Shown here: positions 18,401 to 27,166 of the stretch, piece after piece
Layout of the letters: every line of letters starts with the position of its first letter
Numbering within the stretch: the first letter of the stretch is position 1
NCBI RefSeq assembly: GCF_004745945.1
Contig: NZ_SRLE01000003.1
Coordinates: 28,719 to 92,718 of the forward strand
Source: Mangrovimicrobium sediminis
GTDB taxonomy: Bacteria; Pseudomonadota; Gammaproteobacteria; Pseudomonadales; Halieaceae
Reading direction: 5' to 3'
DNA length: 64,000 nucleotides
Translations under genes and position numbers: made by a program
The notes under the pieces: generated by a model
Told to the model about the DNA's origin: nothing
The model's input: the letters and a program-made list of their open reading frames with translations, nothing else
The model's database searches: none

Positions 18401-18743
18401 GGCGCAGATGACCAGTCTGCTGGAAGAGGAGGGCTACAAGGTGCTGCCCACCGAGGATGGCCAGGAGGGCCTGAGCACGCTGATGGAAAACCTCGATGTG
18501 GTGGAGGGGATTATCACCGACATCGAGATGCCGAACATGGATGGCTTGTCCTTCGCCCGCGCCGTGCGCGCGGACCCGCGCACCAAAGACCTGCCGATCA
18601 TCGCCTGTACCAGTATCGCTGGCGAACTCAACGAGCAGATCGGCAAGAACGCGGGTATCGACGAGTACCTGATCAAACTCGACCGCGAGCAGATTCTCGA
18701 GTGCCTGTCACGGCACTTGAAGAAAGTCACCGCCAAGGCCTAG
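15486..18743 (+). CDS. cheA: Hybrid chemotaxis histidine kinase CheA with duplicated CheW-like domain and REC
   Basis: This kinase of 1085 residues is much longer than E. coli CheA. An HPt domain with H52 (AVHSVKGGAGF) comes first, then an acidic linker and a P2-like region (YRIDFDLREDLLAKERE). A Lys-Ala-Pro repeat linker (about 278-325) leads to the P3 dimerisation helix (VNLLDQLMNLAGELVL) and P4 ATPase (HLVRNGIDHG, DDGRGID, GRGVGMDVV). P5 (LPLTLAIIPSLMIGLGG) is followed by a second CheW-like domain (about 815-950) and a C-terminal receiver with D1012 (ITDIEMPNMDG). Starts at 15486 or 15501 are both possible; the latter would put the HPt histidine at position 47. It heads cheW-mcp-cheB-cheR. 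Confidence 0.93.
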   Translation: MTGRDMDDDTVRMFVEESLEHLGDIEESLLAIEAAGADIDLDLVNEVFRAVHSVKGGAGFLELENIKRLGHSMENVLNMIRSRELVPTGEIVSVLLDSADTLKEMISDSGNSESVQISGHLDALERIANGESLEAEGEAAEEFDEDDAGEEVEEGDGYEHEEPVASGPDLPELEIDADELRHALSAGYVYRIDFDLREDLLAKERELHATMDELSTLGSMVGTSYDPKQSLGKGGIVSVVISTIIEPETMLEIAGVPEERCYLLDDSALENPHIVGASSAPAAKAKAKAPAKAKAKAPAKAKAPAKAKAPAKAKAPAKAKAPAKAEPPPQPAPRPVAAVDADDLPAGEKKAAKPTTESTLRVGVNLLDQLMNLAGELVLTRNQLLQATLRGNANQIEQAAQRLDLITTEMQEAITCTRMQPVGIVFSKFRRIVRDMARTLGKNIELRLDGEDVELDKTIIEGLSDPLTHLVRNGIDHGIETPEERIRAGKPEQAELTIRASHEAGQVVIDIADDGRGIDPEKVKAKALDMRLRDKETLDAMSDAELVNLIFEPGFSTAAEITDISGRGVGMDVVNTNLTRLGGVIEIDSQLGKGTCVRIKLPLTLAIIPSLMIGLGGSKYAIPQVNVQELVRIPAVDVEERIHRMGDAVMMWLRGELLPLIQLGDIVKVESVYRDTETGELKRNRRAHVYDRRSSEVTDDDGEGASERRNGPTRRRAFSSAVNVVVVVAGAMRYGVVVDELLDSEEIVVKPLGKHLQHSNIYAGATIQGDGRVAMILDVVEVGRLARIDECHKAQGDLKPDIHDATQSGDRHSLLLVKGGEKETFAVPLGLITRIEKINADRLDYTGSRCSITYHGESLVLFRTSDIGSFALLPESSHYYVVVFKVGRREVGLLFSSIVDTVNIAVEFDRDTYSQPGIFGSAIIREQTTLLLDPLGIVRQQEPEWVTQTSEASIEEHNAITLLVAEDSKFFLAQMTSLLEEEGYKVLPTEDGQEGLSTLMENLDVVEGIITDIEMPNMDGLSFARAVRADPRTKDLPIIACTSIAGELNEQIGKNAGIDEYLIKLDREQILECLSRHLKKVTAKA

Positions 18744-18755
18744 GAGGGCGACATC

Positions 18756-19232
18756 GTGAGTGACAGAAAGACCCGTTCCACCGAGAGCGAAGACGATGCC
18801 GGTATGGCAGACGCCTGCGAGATCGTCGTCTTCCAGATCGACGAACTCAAGTGCGCCCTGAACATCCGCCAGGCGCAGGAGATCAACCGCAACCTCTCCA
18901 TCACCGCTGTCCCCGAGGCGCCGGTGCATGTGAAGGGCGTGGCCAATCTGCGCGGCAAGGTCATTACCGTTGTCGACCTGCGTGTCGTGTTCGGTATCCA
19001 GCCGCGCGAAGAGGGCGGCCTCAACCAGGTCATCGTGATCCATTCGGCGTCCGAGGAAGTCGGCCTGCTTGTCGATTATGTCGATGACATCGTCTATGCG
19101 GTGCCGGACGAACTGCACCCGCCGCCGGCGAATCTCTCGGGCATACCCGGCGAATTTTTTACTGCGATTTACAAAAAGGATGGCGATGTCGCCGGCCTGA
19201 TCAATCTCGATCAGGTACTGGGTCGCCAATGA
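18756..19232 (+). CDS. cheW: Chemotaxis coupling protein CheW
   Basis: This is a 158-residue CheW-fold protein. The GTG start has a strong TAGGAGGG site seven bases ahead. Typical segments are VVFQIDELKCALNI, VKGVANLRGKVITVVDLR and a closing IYKKDGDVAGLINLDQVL. CheW links receptor tips to CheA in the array. A 15-20 residue charged N-terminal extension precedes the fold. The gene lies 12 bases behind cheA. Confidence 0.95.
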   Translation: MSDRKTRSTESEDDAGMADACEIVVFQIDELKCALNIRQAQEINRNLSITAVPEAPVHVKGVANLRGKVITVVDLRVVFGIQPREEGGLNQVIVIHSASEEVGLLVDYVDDIVYAVPDELHPPPANLSGIPGEFFTAIYKKDGDVAGLINLDQVLGRQ

Positions 19233-19290
19233 ATAACGGCTGGAAGCGGCTGTTCCACGGATTAGTGAAGACAGGTAGAGGAATTGGACA

Positions 19291-21411
19291 ATGAGTAGCT
19301 TCAACGTAACCAGTAAGCTTTCCGGGCTGTTGGTAGTGATCGCACTGCTCCCGGTCGTACTGATTGGTACGACCATCTGGAGCAGTACTGAACACCAGAA
19401 GGAAGAGGTGCTGCACTACTACGAGTTGATCGCCGGCCAGCTGGCCGACAAGATCGACCGCAACCTGTTCGAGCGCTATGGCGACGTGCAGGCATTCGCG
19501 CTGAACCGCGCGATCATCTCCGAGGACGATCTGATCCCGGGCAACATCGAGCTCGAGTCCGCGCTCAATGGTTACGCCAAGGCGTACGGCCTGTACCCGC
19601 TCATGCTGATCACCTCGCCGGATGGCGCGGTTGTCGCGGCCAATACCAAGGACGCCAAGGGGCAGTCGATTGATACCTCAGGACTGATCGGCAGAAATGT
19701 AAGCGGGGAATCCTGGTTCCAGGATGTGGCAGCAGGTCGCTACACCACCCGGCGCACTCACACCGCACCCGGCAATGATGTTTCCGATGGTACGGTGATT
19801 GTCGATGTCTATATCGAGCCGATGATCAAGAAGGTCTATCCGCGACACAGTGGTGCGGTCCTCGGATTCGCCACGCCGATCGAGCGCGACGGCGAGACCG
19901 TGGGTTACTGGTACAACATGGCCGACCTGGCCGCTGTCGAGGAAATCCTCGAAGCCCAGTACGCGCAGATGAAAGCCTGGGGCCTCCACGATGCAGAACT
20001 GACGGTCATCAACGACGATGGCCTGGTGCTCGTCGATCTCGATCCCGCGGTCACTGGCAGCGAAACCGCCACCAAGACCAGCGCCTTCATGAGCCTCAAC
20101 CTGGTGCAGTCGGGCGCCGAATCCGCCATCGAGGCAGTGGCCGGCAAGAGTGGCGCCATCGTTTCGCACAACGAGCGCAAGGACAACGAGCAGGTCGCCG
20201 GTTATGCTCACCTGCGCGGCGCCATGGGCTACCCGGGCATGAACTGGGCGGTACTGGTACGCGACCCGGCAGAAGAAGCGCTGGCAGAGGTCTACGACGC
20301 GCGCTGGTCCTTCGCCATCCGCGCGGGGATCAGCATCGTCATCCTGGTGATCGGCGCCGTATTCTTCCAGTGGCGCTTCAGCGGCCCGCTGTCCAAGATG
20401 TCAAAAGTGGCGGCCTTCTTCGCCGAGCGCGACCTGTCCCACCGAGTGGACCACAGCTCCAGCGACGAGATGGGCCAGCTGGCCTCGAGCATGAACACCA
20501 TGGCCGAGAGCCTCGAGGGCGTGGTGGAGAACCTGTCGCGCAACGCCGGTACCCTGAACGCCACCTCCAGCTCGCTGTCGTCCTCCGCGTCCACCGTGCG
20601 TGCCCGCACCGACGACACCGCGGCCCGGGCCAGCAACGTGGCCTCCGCGGCGGAAGAGATGAGTGTGACCATGATGTCCGTCTCCACCGCCGCCGAGGAA
20701 TCCGGCGCCAACGTCAACACCGTGTCCGCCGCCGCCGAGGAGATGACCGCGACCATTCGCGAGATCGCCGAGAACGCCGAGCGCGCACGCGGTATCACTA
20801 CCAAGGCCGTGCACAACGTGAACGAAGCTTCGGACAAGGTGAGCACGCTGAGCGACGCCTCGCGCAAGATCAATACCGTTATCGACGTGATCCTGGAGAT
20901 CGCCGAGCAGACCAAGCTGCTGGCACTCAACGCCACCATCGAGGCGGCGCGCGCCGGCGAGGCGGGCAAGGGCTTCGCGGTGGTGGCCTCCGAGGTCAAG
21001 GAACTGGCCCAGCAGACCAACAAGGCTACCGAGGAGATCCGTAACAGCATCGAGGCGATCCAGAACTCCACTGGTGAGACCGTGGACCAGATCGGAAACA
21101 TCAGCGAAGTCATCGACGAGGTGAGCGCTATCGTCTCGACCATCGCCTCCGCGGTGGAAGAGCAGTCGGCCACCACCCAGGACATCGCGCGCAACATCAG
21201 CCAGGCAGCCATGGGCATCAATGACATGGGCAACAGCGTGCGCGAGGCCAGCAATGCGTCGCAGGAAATCGCCCAGGATATCTCGGTGGTCGACTCCTCG
21301 ATCCGCGAGATCAGCGCCTCCATGAGCGACGTGTCCTCCGACGCCGAATCGCTAGCGGTGATGGGCAACGACCTGGAGCAACTGGTCAGCAGCTTCAAGG
21401 TCAACGGCTGA
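19291..21411 (+). CDS. Methyl-accepting chemotaxis protein with Cache-type sensor
   Basis: This is an inner-membrane receptor of 706 residues. TM1 ([18 protein letters not shown]) and TM2 (about 340-360, [15 protein letters not shown]) enclose a roughly 300-residue periplasmic region of double-Cache character ([35 protein letters not shown]). HAMP (about 363-415) and the MA signalling domain follow. The conserved tip reads [20 protein letters not shown], near [16 protein letters not shown]. The C-terminus (LVSSFKVNG) lacks an NWETF-type CheR-tethering pentapeptide. Being inside the che operon, it is the cognate receptor; its ligand is unknown. Confidence 0.94.
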   Translation: MSSFNVTSKLSGLLVVIALLPVVLIGTTIWSSTEHQKEEVLHYYELIAGQLADKIDRNLFERYGDVQAFALNRAIISEDDLIPGNIELESALNGYAKAYGLYPLMLITSPDGAVVAANTKDAKGQSIDTSGLIGRNVSGESWFQDVAAGRYTTRRTHTAPGNDVSDGTVIVDVYIEPMIKKVYPRHSGAVLGFATPIERDGETVGYWYNMADLAAVEEILEAQYAQMKAWGLHDAELTVINDDGLVLVDLDPAVTGSETATKTSAFMSLNLVQSGAESAIEAVAGKSGAIVSHNERKDNEQVAGYAHLRGAMGYPGMNWAVLVRDPAEEALAEVYDARWSFAIRAGISIVILVIGAVFFQWRFSGPLSKMSKVAAFFAERDLSHRVDHSSSDEMGQLASSMNTMAESLEGVVENLSRNAGTLNATSSSLSSSASTVRARTDDTAARASNVASAAEEMSVTMMSVSTAAEESGANVNTVSAAAEEMTATIREIAENAERARGITTKAVHNVNEASDKVSTLSDASRKINTVIDVILEIAEQTKLLALNATIEAARAGEAGKGFAVVASEVKELAQQTNKATEEIRNSIEAIQNSTGETVDQIGNISEVIDEVSAIVSTIASAVEEQSATTQDIARNISQAAMGINDMGNSVREASNASQEIAQDISVVDSSIREISASMSDVSSDAESLAVMGNDLEQLVSSFKVNG

Positions 21412-21428
21412 GAGCGAGCGGCTGAAAA

Positions 21429-22523
21429 ATGGAACTTAAAAGCCTCAAAACCCTGAAAGTCCTCGTCGTCGACGACTCGCTGCTGTACCGCGATGTCGTC
21501 GGCCACGTGGTCAACGACATCGGCGGTGCGGTCGTCGTGGGCAAGGCCATCAATGGCAAGCAGGCCCTGGAGATGATCGAGTCCCTGCAGCCGGACGTGG
21601 TAACCCTGGATGTCGAGATGCCGGTTATGGATGGCATCGCGGCACTGGGCGAGATGCGCAAGCGTTTTCCCAAGGTCCAGGTGCTGATGGTCAGCTCACT
21701 GACCAAGGCCGGTGCCGCGGTGACGGTCGATGCCCTGCGCAAGGGCGCGATGGATTTCATCTGCAAGCCTGACACCGGCTCGATCGGCGAGAACCAGAAA
21801 GTCCTGGTGCAGCAACTGGGCGAGAAGCTGCGTCCGCTGTTGCATCGCCACCAGGTCCGCGCGGCGGCTGCGGAGCGCCCGCAGACGGCGGCCAGGGCGC
21901 AGACGGCCAGCAAGATTGCGGTGCCCACGCGGGTGCTCAAGGCGCCGTCGGCACGCATCCAACTGGTTGCCATCGGCACCTCTACCGGCGGCCCCAACGC
22001 GCTGTCGGAAGTGCTGGGCAAACTGCCCGCCAACCTGCGCGTGCCGGTGGTCGTGGTGCAACACATGCCGGAGCTGTTCACTGCGGAACTGGCCAAGAGC
22101 CTGAACCGCAACTGTGCGCTGGAAATCAGCGAAGCGGTGGATGGCGAACCGCTGCAGGCCGGCCACGTCTACATCGCCCCCGGTGGCAAGCAGATGAAGC
22201 TGCGCGACAAGGGCGGGCAAGGCCAGGTGGTTATCACCGACGACCCCGCGGAGCACTTTTGCAAGCCCGCGGTGAACTACCTGTTCCGCTCGGTGGCGCA
22301 GGTCTACAAGCAGAACGCGCTGGGCGTCATCCTGACCGGCATGGGCAGTGACGGCGCCGATGGCCTGGCCGCGATGAAGCAGGCTGGCGCCACCTCCCTG
22401 GCCCAGGACGAGGAGACCAGTGTCGTGTTCGGCATGCCCAAGGAGGCGATCAGCAAAGGTGTCGTCGACGCCGTGCTGCCGCTGCAAAAAGTAGCTCCCA
22501 AGATCCTTGAACTGGTTAACTGA
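21429..22523 (+). CDS. cheB: Chemotaxis protein-glutamate methylesterase CheB
   Basis: This response regulator/methylesterase of 364 residues removes methyl groups from receptors and can deamidate glutamines. The receiver domain has VVDDS and phospho-acceptor D61 (VTLDVEMPVMDG). An Ala/Arg-rich linker (about 135-180) joins the catalytic domain with S185 (IGTSTGGPNAL), H212 (VVQHMPELF) and D308 (GMGSDGADG). It lies 17 bases after the MCP gene and two bases before cheR. Confidence 0.96.
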   Translation: MELKSLKTLKVLVVDDSLLYRDVVGHVVNDIGGAVVVGKAINGKQALEMIESLQPDVVTLDVEMPVMDGIAALGEMRKRFPKVQVLMVSSLTKAGAAVTVDALRKGAMDFICKPDTGSIGENQKVLVQQLGEKLRPLLHRHQVRAAAAERPQTAARAQTASKIAVPTRVLKAPSARIQLVAIGTSTGGPNALSEVLGKLPANLRVPVVVVQHMPELFTAELAKSLNRNCALEISEAVDGEPLQAGHVYIAPGGKQMKLRDKGGQGQVVITDDPAEHFCKPAVNYLFRSVAQVYKQNALGVILTGMGSDGADGLAAMKQAGATSLAQDEETSVVFGMPKEAISKGVVDAVLPLQKVAPKILELVN

Positions 22524-22525
22524 CA

Positions 22526-23350
22526 ATGACCTACCCACAAGTCCAGGACTCAGAACTGCCGGAAGTCGCCAGTTTTGTCAGGTCCATCTCCGGTATCGTC
22601 CTGGATTCGTCCAAGGGTTACCTGATCTCCAGTCGCCTCGGCCCGCTGCTGCAGCGCTATGAGGCGCGCAACTACTCGGCCCTGTGCAACAAGGCGAAGC
22701 TCGACAGCAAGCTGCGGCTGGATATTCTCGATGCCATCAGCACCAACGAGACCTCGTTCTTTCGCGATACCTCGCCCTTCGACCTGCTGAAGTTCAAGCT
22801 CATCCCGGACCTCGTCGATCGCATGGGCGGCGCCAAGCAGCCGATCTCGATCTGGAGCGCGGCGTCGTCCACCGGCCAGGAGGTGTACAGCATCGCGATC
22901 TCGCTGGGCGAGATCCTGCCCAACCTGAGCCAGTGGCATATCAAGATCATGGGCACCGATATTTCGGACGCGGCGATCCGCTATGCCAGTGCTGCCTACT
23001 ACTCGGACCTCGAGTTGGGCCGCGGCATGAGTCCGGATCGGCGTGCCAAGTATTTCACCCAGGAAGGGCGCATGTGGAAGGTGCGCGATCAGTACCGCGC
23101 GATGGCGACGTTCCGCCGCCAGAACCTGCTCGACGACCTCACTGCCCTCGGCAAGTACGACATCATTTTCTGCCGCAACGTCATGATCTATTTCGATATG
23201 GACGTGCGCAAGCTGTTGTATACGAAGCTGTCGCGCCAGCTCAAGCCCGGCGGCGTACTGGTGATCGGTTCCACCGAGAACCTGCCTCCCGGCATGGAAG
23301 GCATCTACAAGCGCAACGATTACCAGCGCAGCGTGTTCTACTCCGTCTAG
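22526..23350 (+). CDS. cheR: Chemotaxis protein methyltransferase CheR
   Basis: This SAM-dependent receptor methyltransferase has 274 residues, the usual length. The N-terminal helical domain has TNETSFFRDTSPF. The C-terminal SAM-binding domain has SIWSAASSTGQEVYSIA, IMGTDISDAAIRYA, YDIIFCRNVMIYFD and LVIGSTENLP. It is the last gene of the che operon. No cheY or cheZ occurs in the window, so the receiver on CheA, or an unlinked CheY, must provide output. Confidence 0.96.
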   Translation: MTYPQVQDSELPEVASFVRSISGIVLDSSKGYLISSRLGPLLQRYEARNYSALCNKAKLDSKLRLDILDAISTNETSFFRDTSPFDLLKFKLIPDLVDRMGGAKQPISIWSAASSTGQEVYSIAISLGEILPNLSQWHIKIMGTDISDAAIRYASAAYYSDLELGRGMSPDRRAKYFTQEGRMWKVRDQYRAMATFRRQNLLDDLTALGKYDIIFCRNVMIYFDMDVRKLLYTKLSRQLKPGGVLVIGSTENLPPGMEGIYKRNDYQRSVFYSV

Positions 23351-23360
23351 CGGGGAGCGC

Positions 23361-24902
23361 TTACTCGTAGACGACGAATACCGGCGGGGCGATTTCGCTC
23401 TGCGCCGGCCCAACCCCCGAATTCATTTCCACGTAGTAGCGGGTGACGAAGGTCAGGGGGTCGGTATCCTCCACGCCCACCGGACTGAGCGGCGTGGGGT
23501 AGGGCACTTCCACGCAATAGCCCAGCTCCAGTTCGGCGAGTCCGCACTGCCGCGCGATGCGGAAGATGTAGAAGTCGTTGGGGTCGCCGATGTCCATGTT
23601 TCCCAGCCAATCGCCGGCGTAGAACTCTACGCTGCCCCTCGCAGTACCCGTGTTGATACTGGCCACCCCACCCGCATTGCGCGCCATGTACACCGAGTGA
23701 CTGGTGTAGAGCGCCTTGCTGGTGCGCTGGTGTTCGACGCCGACGGCGTACCAGAAGTTGCCCGGGTCCGAGGTCAGGCGATACACCGGGGGAGAGACCT
23801 CGTGGCGGTAGTACAGGGCGTCCTGGTTATCGTAGATGCAGGAGCTGTAGTCGTTGATGCACTCGTGGCCGAGGCCGGCGTGCCCGATACCGCGCAGGTA
23901 GATTTCCGGCGTCGCCTCCGGGTGACGCTGCACCAGGGCGGCGACCACCTTGCCCAGCCGTGACATCACCTGCGGCATGACCGCATCGTCGTATTCGGAG
24001 ATGCCGGTGACGCGCTCGCGGTAGCCGGTAAACGGAAAGCTCTCGAACTCCGGCGTATCCAGCGTGATGCGATAGACCGAGACCGGGTTGGCTGCCAGCC
24101 ACGCCTCGAAGGTCGCGCGGTCCGCGGGCAGGGTGTAGCGCGCCATGATCGCGAACTCGTCGGAGCGCTCGGTGTAGCCGGTGACCAGTGGCAGCTCGAT
24201 TGCCCCGGTGGGGATACGGAAAACATTGACCGCGCGTGCCGGTATGCCGCTGGCCACCAGCAGGGAACTGACCGCGGCCACCGCGCGCTGGTTGGCGCTC
24301 ATGACAACCGCGCTGATCCGCTCGAAGGGATAGGGCGCCGCGCCGGGTATCGCGGCGGGATAGGCGCCCAGGCGCAAGTGGTTGATCGAGTCCGCCAGGG
24401 AGGCGGCGACCTCGATGCGCTGGTTGTCCGTTTCCGGCACCCAGCGATCCTGTACGTAGGGCGTGAACCCGAAGTAGGCCAGCTGCGGCGGCGTCTGCAG
24501 CAGCAGGACGACGGCCTCGTTGTCGTCGAGCATGAAGCCGGTGGAGTAGCGGATCAGCTCCGGGCTGCGCCAGGGCAGGTGGGCGAAGGAATAGCCGGAC
24601 TCCGGGTTGTTACCGAAGCAGAAGGAGTTGGTCTCGAAACAGGTTTCGAGGTCGAAGGTGATCCACTCGCCAACCTGGTGGTCCGCGACCGCGTCAGTGG
24701 CCTGCAGGCGCTGCTCGAAGGCATCGCTGGCCGCCTGCCACGCCTCGAAGTCCGCGCGTGCGGCTGTGCTCGCCAACAGGCACGCCCACGCCATTGTTGT
24801 GGCGAGAGTGGTGGCGATAGTGGCGGCATATGTCGCGCCAAAAGAAGTGGCCAGTCGTGAGGTTGGCGCTGGCATTCCCTGCTCTATGTTATGTCGTTGC
24901 AT
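23361..24902 (-). CDS. Secreted Cys-paired protein of unknown function
   Basis: I do not recognise this 513-residue protein. It begins with a long Ala/Thr-rich signal-like region (ATSFGATYAATIATTLATTM then ACLLASTAARADF), so the mature protein starts near residue 50. The mature part is aromatic-rich and has three close Cys pairs (C-x6-C in TCFETNSFCF, C-x6-C in ECINDYSSCI, C-x9-C in QCGLAELELGYC). These fit disulfides in the periplasm or outside the cell. The start could be a Met ten codons later (MPAPTSRL). It converges with cheR at a 10-base gap and shows no functional link to it. Confidence 0.7.
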   Translation of the reverse strand: MQRHNIEQGMPAPTSRLATSFGATYAATIATTLATTMAWACLLASTAARADFEAWQAASDAFEQRLQATDAVADHQVGEWITFDLETCFETNSFCFGNNPESGYSFAHLPWRSPELIRYSTGFMLDDNEAVVLLLQTPPQLAYFGFTPYVQDRWVPETDNQRIEVAASLADSINHLRLGAYPAAIPGAAPYPFERISAVVMSANQRAVAAVSSLLVASGIPARAVNVFRIPTGAIELPLVTGYTERSDEFAIMARYTLPADRATFEAWLAANPVSVYRITLDTPEFESFPFTGYRERVTGISEYDDAVMPQVMSRLGKVVAALVQRHPEATPEIYLRGIGHAGLGHECINDYSSCIYDNQDALYYRHEVSPPVYRLTSDPGNFWYAVGVEHQRTSKALYTSHSVYMARNAGGVASINTGTARGSVEFYAGDWLGNMDIGDPNDFYIFRIARQCGLAELELGYCVEVPYPTPLSPVGVEDTDPLTFVTRYYVEMNSGVGPAQSEIAPPVFVVYE

Positions 24903-25208
24903 CTACGTCACGTCCTTGTGATGGGTTGGACAGTTACTCCCGCCGGACAGCAGCCGTATAGCTGGTTGTCAGTGTAGATGCCCGTGTGCCTGCCGGCCAG
25001 CGATCGAATGTGGCCCGCCCAGGCGGGTGCTGGCGCCCCGGGTGACGGCTGCGGCTGGTGTTGGTCGTGAAGAATGCCTGTCGAGAACAGGGTTGGTTGC
25101 GAAGCGTACCGCTGGCTAAGAGCGCCGGTAGGGATTAGCGCCGGTAGAGAATAGGTCCGGCCACCACCCATCGCGCGTTCCCTGCGCGAAGGTAGTGGCC
25201 GGTCGGGG
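24903..25208. other. Intergenic region
   Basis: This lies between two leftward genes. It includes the promoter region for the gene ending at 23361 and a short tandem duplication (25121-25152). No RNA gene, terminator or convincing reading frame was seen. Confidence 0.5.
25121..25152. repeat. Two-copy 16-bp tandem repeat
   Basis: AGCGCCGGTAGGGATT (25121-25136) is followed directly by AGCGCCGGTAGAGAAT (25137-25152), with three mismatches. It is a small local duplication about 57 bases downstream of the stop-side end of the YWTD gene. Confidence 0.7.
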
Positions 25209-26840
25209 TCAGGGCAGGGGCTGGACGTCGAGCCCGATAGTGAACGGCGCCAGCAGGACAACCGGTGTCACATTGGAGCCATCCAGGTTGGCGCGGGCGA
25301 TGCGGCCGCGGCCGGACTCCGCCCAGTAGACCTTGCCGCGGCGCAGGTCCAGGTCCACGCCGATGGGTGCCTGCAGTCCGGGTACCAGGGTGCTGACGTT
25401 CTGGCCGTCGAGATCCGCGCTGAGGATGCCCAGGATGTTGCTGAAGTAGATGCGACCGCCGCGACCGTCCACGGCGATGTCGCCGGCGAAGGCGCTGAAG
25501 CCGACCTCGGAGTACAACTCCTCCTGGTTGCTGCCATTGAGGTTGGCGCGCTTCACGACAGCCCGGTTCGGGCTGGTCTCGGTCCAGTAGATCTTGCCGT
25601 TGGCGTTATCCAGGCCGATGCCGAATACGTCGAATCCGGGGGTCAGCAGCCGTTGCCCGCTGCCGTCCAGGCGGGCGCGGTAGATGCCGCCCACACCGCC
25701 CCAGTAGAGGTAGCCGCGCAGCGGGTCCACCTCAACGTCGGTGACTGCGCCGAGACCCCCAAACAGTATTTCCGCCGCGCTGCCGTCGAGGTCCGAGCGC
25801 CAGATGTTGCCGCTGGCCTCGGACCAGTAGACCTTCTCGCGCAGGGGGTCCACCGCCACCTGGAAGGGAGAGGACACGCCGGCGTCGATCAGTACCGCCA
25901 GGTCGCTGCCGTCGGGCTTCACCTGGTAGATGCGGCTGCCGTCGCCGTCGGAGAAATACAGGACGTCCTGCTGCGCGTCGTAGGCCACGCCGCTGGGGTC
26001 GACCAGGCCGGTGTCGACCAGGTCGGTGAGGCCGCTGCCGTCGAGATTCGCGCTCTGGATCTTGTTGGCCAGGATGTCGGCCCAGAAGATGCGGCCATTG
26101 GCCAGGTCGAGCTCCAGTTCCCAGGGAGCGCTGAGCCCGCTGAGCAGGGTTTCGGCGCCGCTGCCGTCGAGATTGGCGCGGTTGATCGTGCCGCTGCCGG
26201 AGTCGGTCCAGTAGACTTTCCCCGCGGCGGTGTCCAGGGCGATGCCCCAGGGCTCGGCGAGGCCGGGAATCGGCAGTTCTTCCACCCCGGTGCCGTCGAG
26301 GTTGGCGCGGAAGATGCCCTGGCCGCTGCCGAACTCGCCGTGGTTGGTCCAGTACATCTTGCCCGCGGGCAAGTCCAGGGCGAGGCGCGCGGTATTGCCG
26401 CCAGGGGTGCGCACCAGGGTGACCACGTTGCTGCCGTCCAGGTCGGCGCGCTGGATGCGGTTGTAGCCGATGTCGACGATGTACAACTGGCCGGCGGCGA
26501 CGTCCAGTTGCACGTCACGCAGGCCGCCGCCGCCGGGCAGCGGCGCCGGCTTGAACACGAACTCGATGTCGCTGCCATCGAGGTTGGAGCGGCTGATTTC
26601 GCGGCTGGTGGCGTCCACCCAGTAGAGTTTGGCGCTGGCCGGCTCCAGGGTCAGCGCGACCGGGGAGGTCAGGATGGCGCTGGTCAGGGTCTGCGGGTTG
26701 CTGCCGTTGAGGTTGGCGCTGCGCACGCGGTCGAACTCGGTCCAGTAGACGCCGCGGGAGTCGGCCGGCGCCGCCGTGGCGCCGGTGGCAAAGAGCAGGA
26801 AGCTGAGACATAGGATGAAACTGCGAACCATAAATCGCAT
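25209..26840 (-). CDS. Secreted YWTD-repeat beta-propeller protein (12 repeats)
   Basis: This 543-residue protein has a clear signal peptide (MVRSFILCLSFLLFATGATAA). The start at 26840 has AGGAG eight bases ahead; the frame stays open 20 codons further but without a site. The whole mature part consists of about 12 repeats of roughly 42 residues with the pattern (V/L/I)YW(T/V/S)(D/E)..I.RANLDGS..E.L. These resemble LDL-receptor class B (YWTD) repeats. Twelve repeats fit two six-bladed propellers. There is no anchor or enzymatic motif, so a binding or scaffold role outside the cytoplasm is likely. Confidence 0.88.
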   Translation of the reverse strand: MRFMVRSFILCLSFLLFATGATAAPADSRGVYWTEFDRVRSANLNGSNPQTLTSAILTSPVALTLEPASAKLYWVDATSREISRSNLDGSDIEFVFKPAPLPGGGGLRDVQLDVAAGQLYIVDIGYNRIQRADLDGSNVVTLVRTPGGNTARLALDLPAGKMYWTNHGEFGSGQGIFRANLDGTGVEELPIPGLAEPWGIALDTAAGKVYWTDSGSGTINRANLDGSGAETLLSGLSAPWELELDLANGRIFWADILANKIQSANLDGSGLTDLVDTGLVDPSGVAYDAQQDVLYFSDGDGSRIYQVKPDGSDLAVLIDAGVSSPFQVAVDPLREKVYWSEASGNIWRSDLDGSAAEILFGGLGAVTDVEVDPLRGYLYWGGVGGIYRARLDGSGQRLLTPGFDVFGIGLDNANGKIYWTETSPNRAVVKRANLNGSNQEELYSEVGFSAFAGDIAVDGRGGRIYFSNILGILSADLDGQNVSTLVPGLQAPIGVDLDLRRGKVYWAESGRGRIARANLDGSNVTPVVLLAPFTIGLDVQPLP

Positions 26841-27166
26841 GGTTGATCTCCTGTGGAATGATACGGATTGATCGCAATTCCTATTGTGCGCCCAGATCAT
26901 GGCAGTTTCGAGTACTAACCTTTTCTTTATCCTCGGCGCTGGCCCTGCGCGTCCGCCTGTCGTGCCCGCTTGTCATGCCTGCTTGTCATATTAGCCCCGC
27001 GAAACTGTGCGCTGTCTCCCGTTTCCGCGGACTGCCAGTCGTTCCCGGAGACCCGCCGTGGCAGTATCGGACGTATGTACCCCTATAACCGGCGCTCAGC
27101 GGTGCCTCGCCGCCCGCGCCGCGCCCACCCACCCCTCGATCCGCCTGTCGGCCCGGTTGTGTTCGC
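26841..27166. other. Divergent intergenic region
   Basis: This is shared upstream DNA of the YWTD gene (left) and the cupredoxin operon (right). Around 26966-26990 the words GCTTGTCATGCCT and GCTTGTCATATTA lie in tandem (13-base period), a possible protein-binding site. No stronger promoter or RNA signal was recognised. Confidence 0.4.
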
